DNA of 64,000 bases, from the NCBI GenBank assembly GCA_020636405.1, contig JACJXW010000004.1, positions 620,001-684,000 on the forward strand, read 5' to 3'. Below are positions 1-7,773 of the stretch, piece by piece (positions within the stretch are counted from its first letter, which is position 1; each line of letters begins with the position of its first letter). The notes below the pieces were generated by a model. It did no database searches, had not been told where the DNA came from, and saw only the letters and a program-made list of their open reading frames with translations. Made by a program: the position numbers and the translations under genes. This DNA is from Lewinellaceae bacterium (GTDB lineage Bacteria > Bacteroidota > Bacteroidia > Chitinophagales > Saprospiraceae).

Positions 1-30
1 CAGGGCGGAAAGGAACAATATTTTTTTCAT
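1..30 (-). CDS. Partial CDS, N-terminus of an exported protein
   Basis: Read on the minus strand, the first 30 bases of the window give an ATG followed by MKKILFLSAL, the typical beginning of a Bacteroidota signal peptide (two lysines, then a hydrophobic stretch). The rest of the gene lies outside the window, so no function can be given. It would be downstream of, and in the same direction as, the secreted protein ending at 121. Confidence 0.5.
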   Translation of the reverse strand, partial: MKKILFLSAL

Positions 31-120
31 GAGCGCTGGAGTTTTCAGGTACTGAGTGTAAGGCGTGGAAGTTTCCAAAGATTCCTGAGGATATAATACC
101 GCTTTTTACCAACCATCGGC

Positions 121-684
121 TTATCCTGGGCCGATCTCACGGAACCGCAGGGCATAGAACCGGTTGCCCAATTCCGGTGAAGGTTCATCGAACAGGAAAA
201 AGACAAAGGCCGTTGCCTGCCCATCCTTGTGCAGGGCCAGCAGTTCGCAGTGGTTCCAATCGGCAAAGCCCGGCTTCGGGCGGAAGAAGTATTGCATGCC
301 CCAGTCGGCATTAAAGAATTCAGACAACACCTCCGGCGCCACCTCCCGGCCGGCGACGAGGTAGTCCTGGTCGTTGGTGGCCAGGTGCATTACCAGGCGG
401 GAGGCTTCTACATGGGGAATATCAGCGGCGGAAGCGTTCGGCTCGTAGGGCCGGATGAGATAGCGGATCTCTATACCTTCCTTTCGGGAGCGAATGGCGT
501 AATCGTAAGAGCGGAAGGGGTTCTTTCTGGCGGGGGCGGTTTTGTAACGGGCCTCGACGGGCTCCAGGAACTCTATACCTGCCCGCTCCAGGAGTTCGGT
601 GAATTCCTCATTCATTTTGAGTTGTGCCTCGGCCTTGCTGCTGGCCAGCAGGAGTAAGGCGAACATCAAAAGGTGGAGTTTCAT
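121..684 (-). CDS. Hypothetical secreted protein
   Basis: This encodes a protein of about 187 residues beginning MKLHLLMFALLLLASSKAEAQ, a clear signal peptide with an AEAQ-type cleavage site, so it is probably periplasmic or surface located. An in-frame ATG six codons upstream (702) would put charged residues before the signal peptide and is less likely. The mature part is mixed alpha/beta with many aromatic residues near the C-terminus. I do not recognise the family. It lies downstream of the sigma/anti-sigma pair on the same strand, across a 218 bp gap containing strong hairpins, so co-transcription is uncertain. Confidence 0.7.
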   Translation of the reverse strand: MKLHLLMFALLLLASSKAEAQLKMNEEFTELLERAGIEFLEPVEARYKTAPARKNPFRSYDYAIRSRKEGIEIRYLIRPYEPNASAADIPHVEASRLVMHLATNDQDYLVAGREVAPEVLSEFFNADWGMQYFFRPKPGFADWNHCELLALHKDGQATAFVFFLFDEPSPELGNRFYALRFREIGPG

Positions 685-727
685 GGCGATCCGTTTGCTC
701 ATCCGTAAATTAGCCCTCTACGGTTCA

Positions 728-804
728 GTAAACGATGAGAAGGGGGGCAATGCACCCCCTGGTTTACCTTATGCCGTTGAGGCTGCCCCGGTTCCCGAAC
801 CGGG
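728..804. other. Two intergenic hairpins
   Basis: The gap between the anti-sigma gene and the secreted-protein gene contains two inverted repeats. GTAAAC (728-733) pairs with GTTTAC (762-767) around an inner AGGGGG/CCCCCT stem. CCCGGTT (787-793) pairs with AACCGGG (798-804) with a four-base loop. Neither is followed by a clear T-run on the minus strand, so they are not textbook terminators. They may be folded RNA in the intergenic part of a minus-strand transcript. Confidence 0.4.
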
Positions 805-902
805 ACAGCTTACTGTTCTTGCGGCGCCTGCAGAGGACAGGCAAAGCCGGCATAGTTGCTAGATACTTAAATATATGGAATTTCTAATTGATGGAGGCCT
901 GG

Positions 903-1142
903 TCAGGCTGGAGCGATCCGGATCTTTTCTTTAATGGATTGGATGAGGGCAGGAGAGGGCTTACGTCGGTGGATCTTGCTTTTTATAAATTCTCGGAAGG
1001 ACTTTTCCTGGCTTAGAACTTTCAAATAGGCGGGGTTGGCTTTGATTTCTCTTAACAATTCTCGCTCGGCACTTTCACTCAACTCGTTGTCCAGATACAT
1101 TGTGACCTTTCTTACGAGCTCCTGATAGTTTTGATCTCTCAT
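903..1142 (-). CDS. Small anti-sigma-factor-like protein
   Basis: This is a 79-residue protein starting MRDQNYQELVRKVTMYLDNE, basic in its C-terminal half and without a membrane segment. Small soluble proteins of this kind often sit directly downstream of ECF sigma factors in Bacteroidota and resemble the N-terminal helical part of anti-sigma factors. The assignment rests on its position (same strand, 323 bp after the sigma gene) and on the YLDNEL..SAERELLREI pattern, which resembles zinc-less anti-sigma domains. A longer upstream ORF exists but is low-complexity and proline/glycine-rich, so the internal ATG at 1142 was chosen. Function is inferred. Confidence 0.6.
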   Translation of the reverse strand: MRDQNYQELVRKVTMYLDNELSESAERELLREIKANPAYLKVLSQEKSFREFIKSKIHRRKPSPALIQSIKEKIRIAPA

Positions 1143-1465
1143 TGTTGACGTTTTTTTACCACTGACAGGGCCCTGGAACTCGTTGCAGGCAAATCCGGCT
1201 GAGACAAAACGCCCATCCCGCCGTGGCCTGCCCGCATGGGCAATGGGTCCGGGGAGGGAACGTCGCACTATTTTGTCTTTTTGAGAAGTTCATTTCAGCC
1301 TTTTTGCATTTAACGAATGAAACTTGCCTGTATCCGGGATCCGCGTACGGTCCGCACCCGAGAACGCCGCCGTGGCAGGTTACCGGCCACTTTGTGTTTC
1401 GGAAGGCGTTGGCTACAGACAAGTTTCATGGGATTGAGCCCTGCCGAACGGCAGAGGTTAACGAA
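1143..1465. other. 323 bp spacer with inverted repeats
   Basis: No gene is visible between the sigma and anti-sigma genes. ATGAAACTTG (1317-1326) is matched by its inverse CAAGTTTCAT (1420-1429), bounding a 113 bp segment. A small CTGCCG/CGGCAG hairpin lies near 1439-1452. Such a long spacer is unusual for a sigma/anti-sigma pair. The bounded segment resembles a small palindromic element, but it does not share the core of the 161 bp family described elsewhere. Confidence 0.4.
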
Positions 1466-2047
1466 TTATTTCCGTTTGTCCTTATAGCCTAAGGACTTGG
1501 CGTATTCCTGTAATTTTTCTTTCAGCATATTCCTGGCGCGGTGGAGCCTGGAGCGCACCGTTCCGATCGGAATATCGATGATCTTTGATATTTCTTCATA
1601 AGTAAACCCTTCGATGTCACACAGCAGGATCACCACGCGGAAATCTACCGGCAGCGAGTTGATGGCATTGGTCACTTCATCTCCCATCATGTGCTGGAAC
1701 ATCTCTTCCCGCAGGTCCATATAGCTGGAGTACTGCGTGTCTTCTTCGCCGTGAAAATTGACGACTTCCTCATAGTCGACCTGGGTGGGCTGCTTGCTTC
1801 TTTTGCGATACTGGTTGATGAAGGCGTTCTTCAATATTTTGAAGAGCCATGCCTTGGCATTGGTGCCTTCCATGTAGTGTTCAATGAACCGGTATGCTTT
1901 CAAGTAGGTTTCCTGGACGAGGTCGTTGGCGTCTTCCTCGTTGTAGGTCAGGTGATAGGCAAAAGTATAAAGCGCATCTATTTGAGGCAAAAACTCTTGC
2001 TCAAAAATCCTATCATACCTTTCTTGAGTGTTATTGTATTCCGTCAT
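1466..2047 (-). CDS. ECF-type RNA polymerase sigma factor
   Basis: This encodes a sigma-70 family protein of about 193 residues of the extracytoplasmic function type. Region 2 is visible as DALYTFAYHLTYNEEDANDL followed by VQETYLKAYR and AWLFKILKNAFINQYRKRSK. Region 4 is visible as INSLPVDFRVVILLCDIEGF, then TYEEISKIIDIPIGTVRSRL, with the recognition helix ending in HRAR. It would direct transcription of a stress or envelope regulon. The ATG at 2047 is preferred over 2056 because the -7 box overlaps the upstream ATG. It is followed on the same strand by a probable anti-sigma gene. Confidence 0.93.
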   Translation of the reverse strand: MTEYNNTQERYDRIFEQEFLPQIDALYTFAYHLTYNEEDANDLVQETYLKAYRFIEHYMEGTNAKAWLFKILKNAFINQYRKRSKQPTQVDYEEVVNFHGEEDTQYSSYMDLREEMFQHMMGDEVTNAINSLPVDFRVVILLCDIEGFTYEEISKIIDIPIGTVRSRLHRARNMLKEKLQEYAKSLGYKDKRK

Positions 2048-2055
2048 CAGGGTCA

Positions 2056-2085
2056 TAAAGATAGGAATATTTTGAGAAAGGCAAA
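2056..2085 (-). promoter_or_regulatory. Bacteroidota-type promoter for the ECF sigma gene
   Basis: On the minus strand TTTG (2085-2082) is followed after 18 bases by TATCTTTA (2063-2056), close to the Bacteroidota -33/-7 consensus (TTTG and TAnnTTTG). The predicted transcript would begin at or just before the ATG at 2047, so the mRNA may be leaderless. This is a pattern match only. Confidence 0.45.
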
Positions 2086-2340
2086 GCCTCTCTGTCGAAA
2101 TGCTCTGGCCTTTAGGTCAATTGGTAATTAATTGTAATGCAGTTGGTTATGTGAAGGGGTTATAGGGTTTATGCTTTGTTTATGCACCTACAAATCCACT
2201 AACTGGCTTTTTTCCAAAAAAGTTTCCGGAGGGGAAAAAAGTTTTTCACAGTGGCCTCATTTCCTGAATAGTTCATCAGGAATTCATTTCGCTGTCCCGG
2301 GCTTTGGCTTCTACCGTAAACCTGATTTTAGGGCCATGTG

Positions 2341-2460
2341 TGTTGGGAGGTGGGGGCGTTTGGAGGTTTGAACGTTAACATCCCAACATCCCAACATCCC
2401 AACTTCCCAACATCCCAACTTCCCAACATCCCAACATCCCAACTTCCCAACTTCCCTAAA
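2341..2460. repeat. 8-bp word array (TCCCAACA / TCCCAACT)
   Basis: From 2381 to about 2456 the two 8-base words TCCCAACA and TCCCAACT alternate irregularly for roughly nine copies. The array is preceded at 2341-2376 by G/T-rich sequence (TGTTGGGAGG and similar) that looks like a degenerate inverted copy of the same words. It lies in the 500 bp gap between the sigma gene and fni. The rest of the gap (2057-2340) is AT-rich without recognisable genes. Confidence 0.85.
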
Positions 2461-2565
2461 CCATTTCCCCGGGCCATTGTTTCCCTTCCGGCCGGTAACG
2501 GAGTGAAGGTCCAGGGCACTAATCGTCGGTAAGCTCTGTTTTTCTGGCGAAAACCATCTAATTTT

Positions 2566-3630
2566 ATGACTTTCATGAGCAAAGGATCAATAGTGGATAC
2601 AACATCTCCCAAAGGTAAAGAAGACCCCACCGCCGAATCGCGCAAGCGTGACCACATCGAGCTGGCCTTTCAATCACAGGTTGCTCAGGGTGCGCTCGAC
2701 GAGCGCTTCTATTACGAACCCATGCTATCAGGACACCCGCGGCGCGGCGCCCTCAAGAGCTTTCTCTTTCTGGGGAAAGCCATGCGCGTGCCGATGTGGG
2801 TTTCGAGCATGACCGGAGGCACGGAATTGGCCCGAACCATCAATCACAACCTCGCGCGGGCCTGTAAAGATTTTGGCATGGGGATGGGCCTGGGTTCCTG
2901 CCGCTCTTTGCTCTACAGCGATGAAACCCTGGGCGATTTCGATGTGCGGAATCTCATCGGGGACGGCCTGCCGCTGTTCGCTAACCTGGGCATTGCCCAG
3001 CTCGAACAACTCATCGACAACGGGGAATTGTACCGGGTCAAGGAATTGATCGATAAACTACGGGCCGATGGCCTGATCATTCATGTAAACCCCCTGCAGG
3101 AATGGCTGCAGCCGGAAGGCGACCGCTTTACCCGGCCGCCCCTGCAGACGATCACAACGTTCATGGAAAAGATCGACTTGCCGGTGATCGTCAAGGAGGT
3201 CGGCCAGGGGATTGGCTACGAAAGCCTTAAAGCCCTGATGCAGCTCCCACTGGCCGCAATTGATTTTGCAGCTAACGGGGGGACCAACTTCGCCCGCCTG
3301 GAAATGCTGCGCGGGGATCAGGCCAAGGCCAGCGTTTACGAACAGCTGGCTTTCGTCGGGCACAGCGCAGCCGAAATGGTACATATGTACAACCAATTGC
3401 TGGAAGAACTGGGGCCGAAATTGGCCTGCCGACAGGCGATCATCTCCGGGGGCGTAAAAAACTTCCTGGACGGCTACTACCTCATCAATAAAATTAATAC
3501 AACGGCAGTTTACGGGCAGGCTTCCGGCTTTCTGAAACACGCGCGCGGCGCCTATGAGGAGCTGTACAGCTATGTCGATGCCCAGGTCCAGGGGCTGGAA
3601 CTGGCAAACGCTTTCCTTCGGGTGAGGTAA
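2566..3630 (+). CDS. fni: Type 2 isopentenyl-diphosphate delta-isomerase
   Basis: This 354-residue protein matches the FMN- and NADPH-dependent type 2 IPP isomerases, which interconvert isopentenyl and dimethylallyl diphosphate in the cytoplasm. Visible signatures include ESRKRDHIELAF near the N-terminus, the MWVSSMTGGTELARTINHNL flavin-binding stretch, HVNPLQEW with QPEGD, VIVKEVGQGIG, and the glycine-rich AANGGTNFARLE. Length is normal for the family. A second ATG at 2575 is an equally good start. It opens the isoprenoid cluster with HMG-CoA reductase and a GHMP kinase, which points to a mevalonate pathway. Confidence 0.95.
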   Translation: MTFMSKGSIVDTTSPKGKEDPTAESRKRDHIELAFQSQVAQGALDERFYYEPMLSGHPRRGALKSFLFLGKAMRVPMWVSSMTGGTELARTINHNLARACKDFGMGMGLGSCRSLLYSDETLGDFDVRNLIGDGLPLFANLGIAQLEQLIDNGELYRVKELIDKLRADGLIIHVNPLQEWLQPEGDRFTRPPLQTITTFMEKIDLPVIVKEVGQGIGYESLKALMQLPLAAIDFAANGGTNFARLEMLRGDQAKASVYEQLAFVGHSAAEMVHMYNQLLEELGPKLACRQAIISGGVKNFLDGYYLINKINTTAVYGQASGFLKHARGAYEELYSYVDAQVQGLELANAFLRVR

Positions 3631-3819
3631 GTTCCCGTTTTTTTCCAGACCTTTGCAGATTCGGAAATATCATCAAAAAAAGGGCGGTTTCAGCCCGAAT
3701 AGCCTGCCCCGCAGCATTGCGGGGATAATTCCCCGAAAAGCGCTTGGTTTTCCTTAGGCCCCGGGAAAACCACGACGCGGCTATATCAAAAGAAAGTAGA
3801 ACTGCTAAGCCTAATTACA

Positions 3820-5160
3820 ATGCAGGAAAAAACCATTTCAGGCTTTTCGAAGCTTCCTAAAGCGGGAAAGGTCCGCTGGGTAGTCGAAAACTTTTTCGGA
3901 GATACGGAAGAGGCTGCCCGGGAATTGATGAGCTTCTGGCACGAGGATGAAGAGCAGCAGCGTATCCTTGACGGTTTCAGTGAGAATACCATCAGCAATT
4001 ATCATCTGCCCTATGGCGTGGCTCCGAATTTTATGATCAACGGCAAATTGTATACGGTGCCGATGGTTATTGAAGAGAGCTCCGTAGTTGCCGCTGCCTC
4101 CAGCGCTGCCAAATTCTGGCTGAGCCGCGGCGGTTTTCACGCCCAGGCCCTTTCTACCCGGAAACTCGGCCAGGTGCACTTCAGCTGGAAAGGAGATAGC
4201 GCCAGGCTCTTCCTCCATTTCGATGAGCTGGAAAAACGACTCCGCGAGGATGCCTCTCATATTACCGCCAATATGGAAAAGCGCGGAGGGGGCGTGCTTG
4301 ACATCGAGCTGCTGGATATGACGCACCTGGAGCCGCACTACTATCAGCTCAAGGTAAGCTTTGAAACCTGTGACTCCATGGGAGCCAATTTTATCAACTC
4401 CGTTCTGGAGGAGTTTGGCAGTACCCTTGAAATATTCGTCCAGGAGCACCCCGCATTTGTGGGCGAGGAACAGCAACTGGAGGTGATCATGGCCATCCTG
4501 TCCAATTATACTCCGGAATGCATCGTCCGCGCCTGGGTAGAATGCCCGGTTGAGGCGCTGGGCTCCGGCTGTGACGGAATGAGCCCGGAAGATTTTGCTG
4601 ATAAATTCTCCAAGGCCGTTCGAATCGCCCATATCGACCCGCACCGGGCCACTACCCACAACAAGGGCATCTTCAATGGCGTCGATGCCGTGGTACTGGC
4701 CACAGCCAACGACTTCCGGGCCGTAGAGGCCTGCGGGCATACCTATGCCGCACGCGACGGACAGTATCGCAGCCTTAGTTCCTGTACAGTTGAAGATGGC
4801 ATATTCAGGTTCTGGCTGGACCTCCCCCTGGCTTTAGGGACTATCGGCGGCCTGACCCGCCTGCACCCCATGGCCCGCCGCTCCCTGGAACTGCTGGGCA
4901 ACCCCGGCGCCGAAGAGCTCATGATGGTTATTGCCGCCACCGGACTGGCCCAGAACTTCGCCGCCCTGCGGTCTCTGGTGACTACGGGAATTCAGAAGGG
5001 ACACATGAAAATGCACCTGATGAATATCCTCAACCACCTGGAAGCAAAAGAAGGGGAGGTGAAGGAGGCCGTCGATCACTTCAAGGACAAAGTAGTCTCT
5101 TTTACCGCCGTGCGCGAATTTTTGAAACTGTTCAGAGAAAAAAAGGGAAGCAACGTATAG
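3820..5160 (+). CDS. mvaA: Hydroxymethylglutaryl-CoA reductase, class II
   Basis: This 446-residue protein reduces HMG-CoA to mevalonate, or runs in reverse in degradative species. The catalytic residues of the class II (Pseudomonas mevalonii-like) enzymes can be placed: Glu85/86 in EESSVVAAAS, Lys282 in TTHNKGIFNGVDAV, Asp313 in ARDGQYRSL, and His395 in GIQKGHMKMH. DSMGANF near residue 185 is the nucleotide-binding DxMGxN motif. Its position beside IPP isomerase and a GHMP kinase argues for a biosynthetic role. The next gene starts immediately after its stop codon, so the two are translationally coupled. Confidence 0.96.
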   Translation: MQEKTISGFSKLPKAGKVRWVVENFFGDTEEAARELMSFWHEDEEQQRILDGFSENTISNYHLPYGVAPNFMINGKLYTVPMVIEESSVVAAASSAAKFWLSRGGFHAQALSTRKLGQVHFSWKGDSARLFLHFDELEKRLREDASHITANMEKRGGGVLDIELLDMTHLEPHYYQLKVSFETCDSMGANFINSVLEEFGSTLEIFVQEHPAFVGEEQQLEVIMAILSNYTPECIVRAWVECPVEALGSGCDGMSPEDFADKFSKAVRIAHIDPHRATTHNKGIFNGVDAVVLATANDFRAVEACGHTYAARDGQYRSLSSCTVEDGIFRFWLDLPLALGTIGGLTRLHPMARRSLELLGNPGAEELMMVIAATGLAQNFAALRSLVTTGIQKGHMKMHLMNILNHLEAKEGEVKEAVDHFKDKVVSFTAVREFLKLFREKKGSNV

Positions 5161-5811
5161 ATGAAAGGAATTATCTTCGATATGGACGGCACGATGGTCG
5201 ACAATATGATGACCCACCATCGCGCCTGGCAAAGGAAACTGGCCGCTCTGGGACTGGACATGCCGCTGGAGGAGGTCAAAGAAAAGATACATGGCGTGAA
5301 CACGGAGATCCTGGAACGCCTGTTCGGCAACCGGTTCACCCTGGACGAAAGAATGCAGATCTCTCAGGAAAAAGAGGCGGAATACCGCAAGATCTTTCGA
5401 CGGGAACTTCGCCTGCTGGACGGGCTGCCCGAATTACTGGAAGAACTCGCCCGTCATCGCATTCCCATGGCCATTGGTTCGGCGGCGCCCCCGGAAAATG
5501 TAGATTTTGTTCTGGATGAGCTGAACCTGCGCCATTACTTCAAAGGAGTCTTTCATGCCGGAAGTGTCTCCAGGGGGAAACCCGACCCCGAAATATTTGA
5601 AAAGGCTGCCGAAAGCATGGGGCTTCCCGCCCGGGATTGCCTGGTCTTTGAAGATAGCCCCACTGGAGCGGAGGCGGCCCGCCGGGCGGGAAGCGCCGCT
5701 GTAATTCTAACGACTACCCACAACGAATCCGAGTTCCGGCAATTCCCCAATATAAAAAAGTTCCTATCCGATTTCTCCGGGGTAACCGTTGAGGCCCTCC
5801 GGAAGTGGTAA
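5161..5811 (+). CDS. HAD-superfamily phosphatase, beta-phosphoglucomutase-like
   Basis: This 216-residue HAD hydrolase has motif I as FDMDGTMVDN (nucleophile Asp8, acid/base Asp10), motif II as IGSAAP, motif III as KPDP, and motif IV as VFEDSPTGAEAA. A helical cap lies between motifs I and II, as in the CbbY/PgmB group. The start codon directly follows the HMG-CoA reductase stop codon with no spacing, so it is almost certainly in the same operon. That makes a sugar-phosphate or isoprenoid-related phosphate ester a possible substrate, but the sequence alone does not show the substrate. Confidence 0.9.
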   Translation: MKGIIFDMDGTMVDNMMTHHRAWQRKLAALGLDMPLEEVKEKIHGVNTEILERLFGNRFTLDERMQISQEKEAEYRKIFRRELRLLDGLPELLEELARHRIPMAIGSAAPPENVDFVLDELNLRHYFKGVFHAGSVSRGKPDPEIFEKAAESMGLPARDCLVFEDSPTGAEAARRAGSAAVILTTTHNESEFRQFPNIKKFLSDFSGVTVEALRKW

Positions 5812-5887
5812 CCCCGGACGTGCCAGATTCATCTGCTGCGTAAATCCCTGATAATTTTCTTAATTTTCCCTCCCAAAACCCACTCCC

Positions 5888-6805
5888 ATCGAAAAGATAG
5901 TCTACACCAACGGCAAGCTCCTCCTGACCGGAGAATACTTTGTGCTCGACGGTGCTCTGGCGCTGGCCCTGCCCGTTCGTTTCGGCCAGCAGCTGACGGT
6001 GACGGAGCAACCTCACCTCAGCGGCCACCACTGGGTGAGTTTCGACCATCAGGGGCGGCCCTGGTTCGAGGGGTGCTTTTCGCCTACGGGGGCTTACGTT
6101 TCCGGCAATGAGGAAAAAACGGGGAACCGCCTGGAAAACCTTTTCCAGGCCATTGAACGGCAACGGCCGGACTTCTGGCTGGGCCGCCTCCCGCTTCGCT
6201 TTGAGACGCAGCTGACTTTCCCCCGGCAGTGGGGGTTGGGCAGCAGCTCCACCCTGGTAGCCGCCCTGGCTGCCTGGGCAGAGGTGGATGCCTTTCAACT
6301 CCTGGCGGATACCTTCGGAGGTTCCGGGTACGATGTCGCCTGCGCCCACGCCCATCAGCCCATCCTTTATCAGCGCCGCGATGGCCGGGGGCATTATGTG
6401 GAGTGCCCTTATGCCCCGCCTTTTGCCGACAACATCTGCTTTGTCTATTTGGGTAAAAAACAGGACAGCCGCGAAGGCATCGCCCGCTACCGGGAGTCCG
6501 TGAAGGATTCGCCCCGCCTCATCGAGGGCATCTCCCGCCTGACAATGGACTTCCTGGCCGCCCGCACTGTGAAGGAGGGCGTAGAGATCCTGGAAGCGCA
6601 CGAGCGGCTGGTGGGCGATGCTCTGCAGCTGCCCAAAGTGAAGGAGCGGTATTTCTACAACTTCCCCGGCGCTGTCAAATCGCTGGGCGCCTGGGGCGGC
6701 GATTTCGTGATGGCGCTAAGCGACAAACCAGCCGAGGCTACCCGGCAGTACTTTCGGGTGAAGGGGTTTGAGACGGTGTTTACCTGGAGAGAAATGGCCC
6801 TGTAA
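5888..6805 (+). CDS. GYDIA-family GHMP kinase with no usual start codon
   Basis: The protein carries the GHMP kinase ATP-binding loop QWGLGSSSTLVAA and the GGSGYDVACAHA motif of the Bacteroidota 'GYDIA family' GHMP kinases, which are related to mevalonate kinase and cluster with HMG-CoA reductase. Homology clearly begins upstream of the first conventional start (GTG, 5942): the codons from 5888 read IEKIVYTNGKLLLTGEYFVL, the usual N-terminus of the family. No ATG, GTG or TTG lies between the in-frame TAA at 5861 and that point. The gene must therefore use a rare start (ATC at 5888 is drawn here), or one base is changed from ATG. Total length about 305 residues. Confidence 0.85.
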   Translation: MEKIVYTNGKLLLTGEYFVLDGALALALPVRFGQQLTVTEQPHLSGHHWVSFDHQGRPWFEGCFSPTGAYVSGNEEKTGNRLENLFQAIERQRPDFWLGRLPLRFETQLTFPRQWGLGSSSTLVAALAAWAEVDAFQLLADTFGGSGYDVACAHAHQPILYQRRDGRGHYVECPYAPPFADNICFVYLGKKQDSREGIARYRESVKDSPRLIEGISRLTMDFLAARTVKEGVEILEAHERLVGDALQLPKVKERYFYNFPGAVKSLGAWGGDFVMALSDKPAEATRQYFRVKGFETVFTWREMAL

Positions 6806-6922
6806 CTGCTCAACAGTGACCGGGCCATTTTTGAAGACTATCGCATCGGGCGGGCCTTAACGGGAGCGCTTCAGGTGGTTCTTTGGGTTGAGGCGCTCCC
6901 GTATTTTCTTTTCCTGGACACT

Positions 6923-7444
6923 TTACTCGCTCTTGAGCAACTGTATCGGCTTCTGGGGAAGCAACTCGGTAGGCACCGGGGCCAGGCTGGAAGACGGGGC
7001 GTTGGCCGTACTTAGCAAAATAGACTGCTCCTTAAGCAAGACGCCGTTCCCATCCAGGGTTTTCAGTACGATCTTGTTCGGTAATTCCGACTCAATCCGG
7101 TACCAGGCTCCGCTTTCCGTATACACCTTCCCGCAAAAGCTGATCTCCGCTTCCTGGTAGTTCTCCCGGATGAAGGTGTTCACAGCCGCGGGCAATTGCT
7201 CCCGGCCCATCCTGATCCGGGTTTCCATCCATTGGCCGTCTTCCTGAAAAAAGGCTTTCTTCAGGCCTTCCTCATCCTGGAAAATGGCGACAATCCCATC
7301 GTGGCGCTTTTCCCAGAACGGCGCTTCGATCTCCGGGTACAATTGTGCAAATTTTTGTTGAACAGCTTCGGGAATATAGCTATTTGCGAACGCGGCCACT
7401 GAAGAGGCCAGGGCAATAAACAGTACCAAACTCATCTTTTTCAT
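6923..7444 (-). CDS. Secreted PepSY-like protein
   Basis: This 173-residue protein begins MKKMSLVLFIALASSVAAFA, a signal peptide with AFA cleavage. It then shows the pattern of Bacteroidota PepSY-like periplasmic proteins: IPEAVQQKFAQLYPEIEAPFW, a beta stretch, then PAAVNTFIRENYQEAEI and a second beta stretch, that is two PepSY-like repeats. Such proteins are periplasmic and of unknown role. The C-terminal 35 residues are proline/serine-rich. The ATG at 7444 was chosen over 7489 because it places the signal peptide at the N-terminus. The neighbouring genes give no functional clue. Confidence 0.75.
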   Translation of the reverse strand: MKKMSLVLFIALASSVAAFANSYIPEAVQQKFAQLYPEIEAPFWEKRHDGIVAIFQDEEGLKKAFFQEDGQWMETRIRMGREQLPAAVNTFIRENYQEAEISFCGKVYTESGAWYRIESELPNKIVLKTLDGNGVLLKEQSILLSTANAPSSSLAPVPTELLPQKPIQLLKSE

Positions 7445-7773
7445 AACACAATGTATTGGTGGTGATAATTGTAATAGTAAAACTATCATAAAGACAAGTA
7501 AAACTAAAATAGGTTGTAAAATAGGGAGGGAATTTTTTATTATAATGTTTTACATAACTGTAAATACGTTTATTCCGGATCCGGATCTATGGTTTCCGAG
7601 GCATTGGAATTCCCCGCCCGGAAAAGGCGGCCCGGCAGGCATTTTCCCGGACGGATTTGGTGCGGATGAACCTTTACCTTCCCGAAAGCATTCCACTATG
7701 GAACCCCCGGAAAAAGGCCCCGGCCATTAGCCCAGTTTGAGCAGAGGGGGCTTTTTCCGGAGAAAAAACTGCC

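Noticed and set aside
1317..1429. The inverted repeat ATGAAACTTG/CAAGTTTCAT as a fourth palindromic element
   Set aside because: The bounded segment is 113 bp and lacks the AGAC-AGGC and AACGAAGTAT core, so it was not added to the family.
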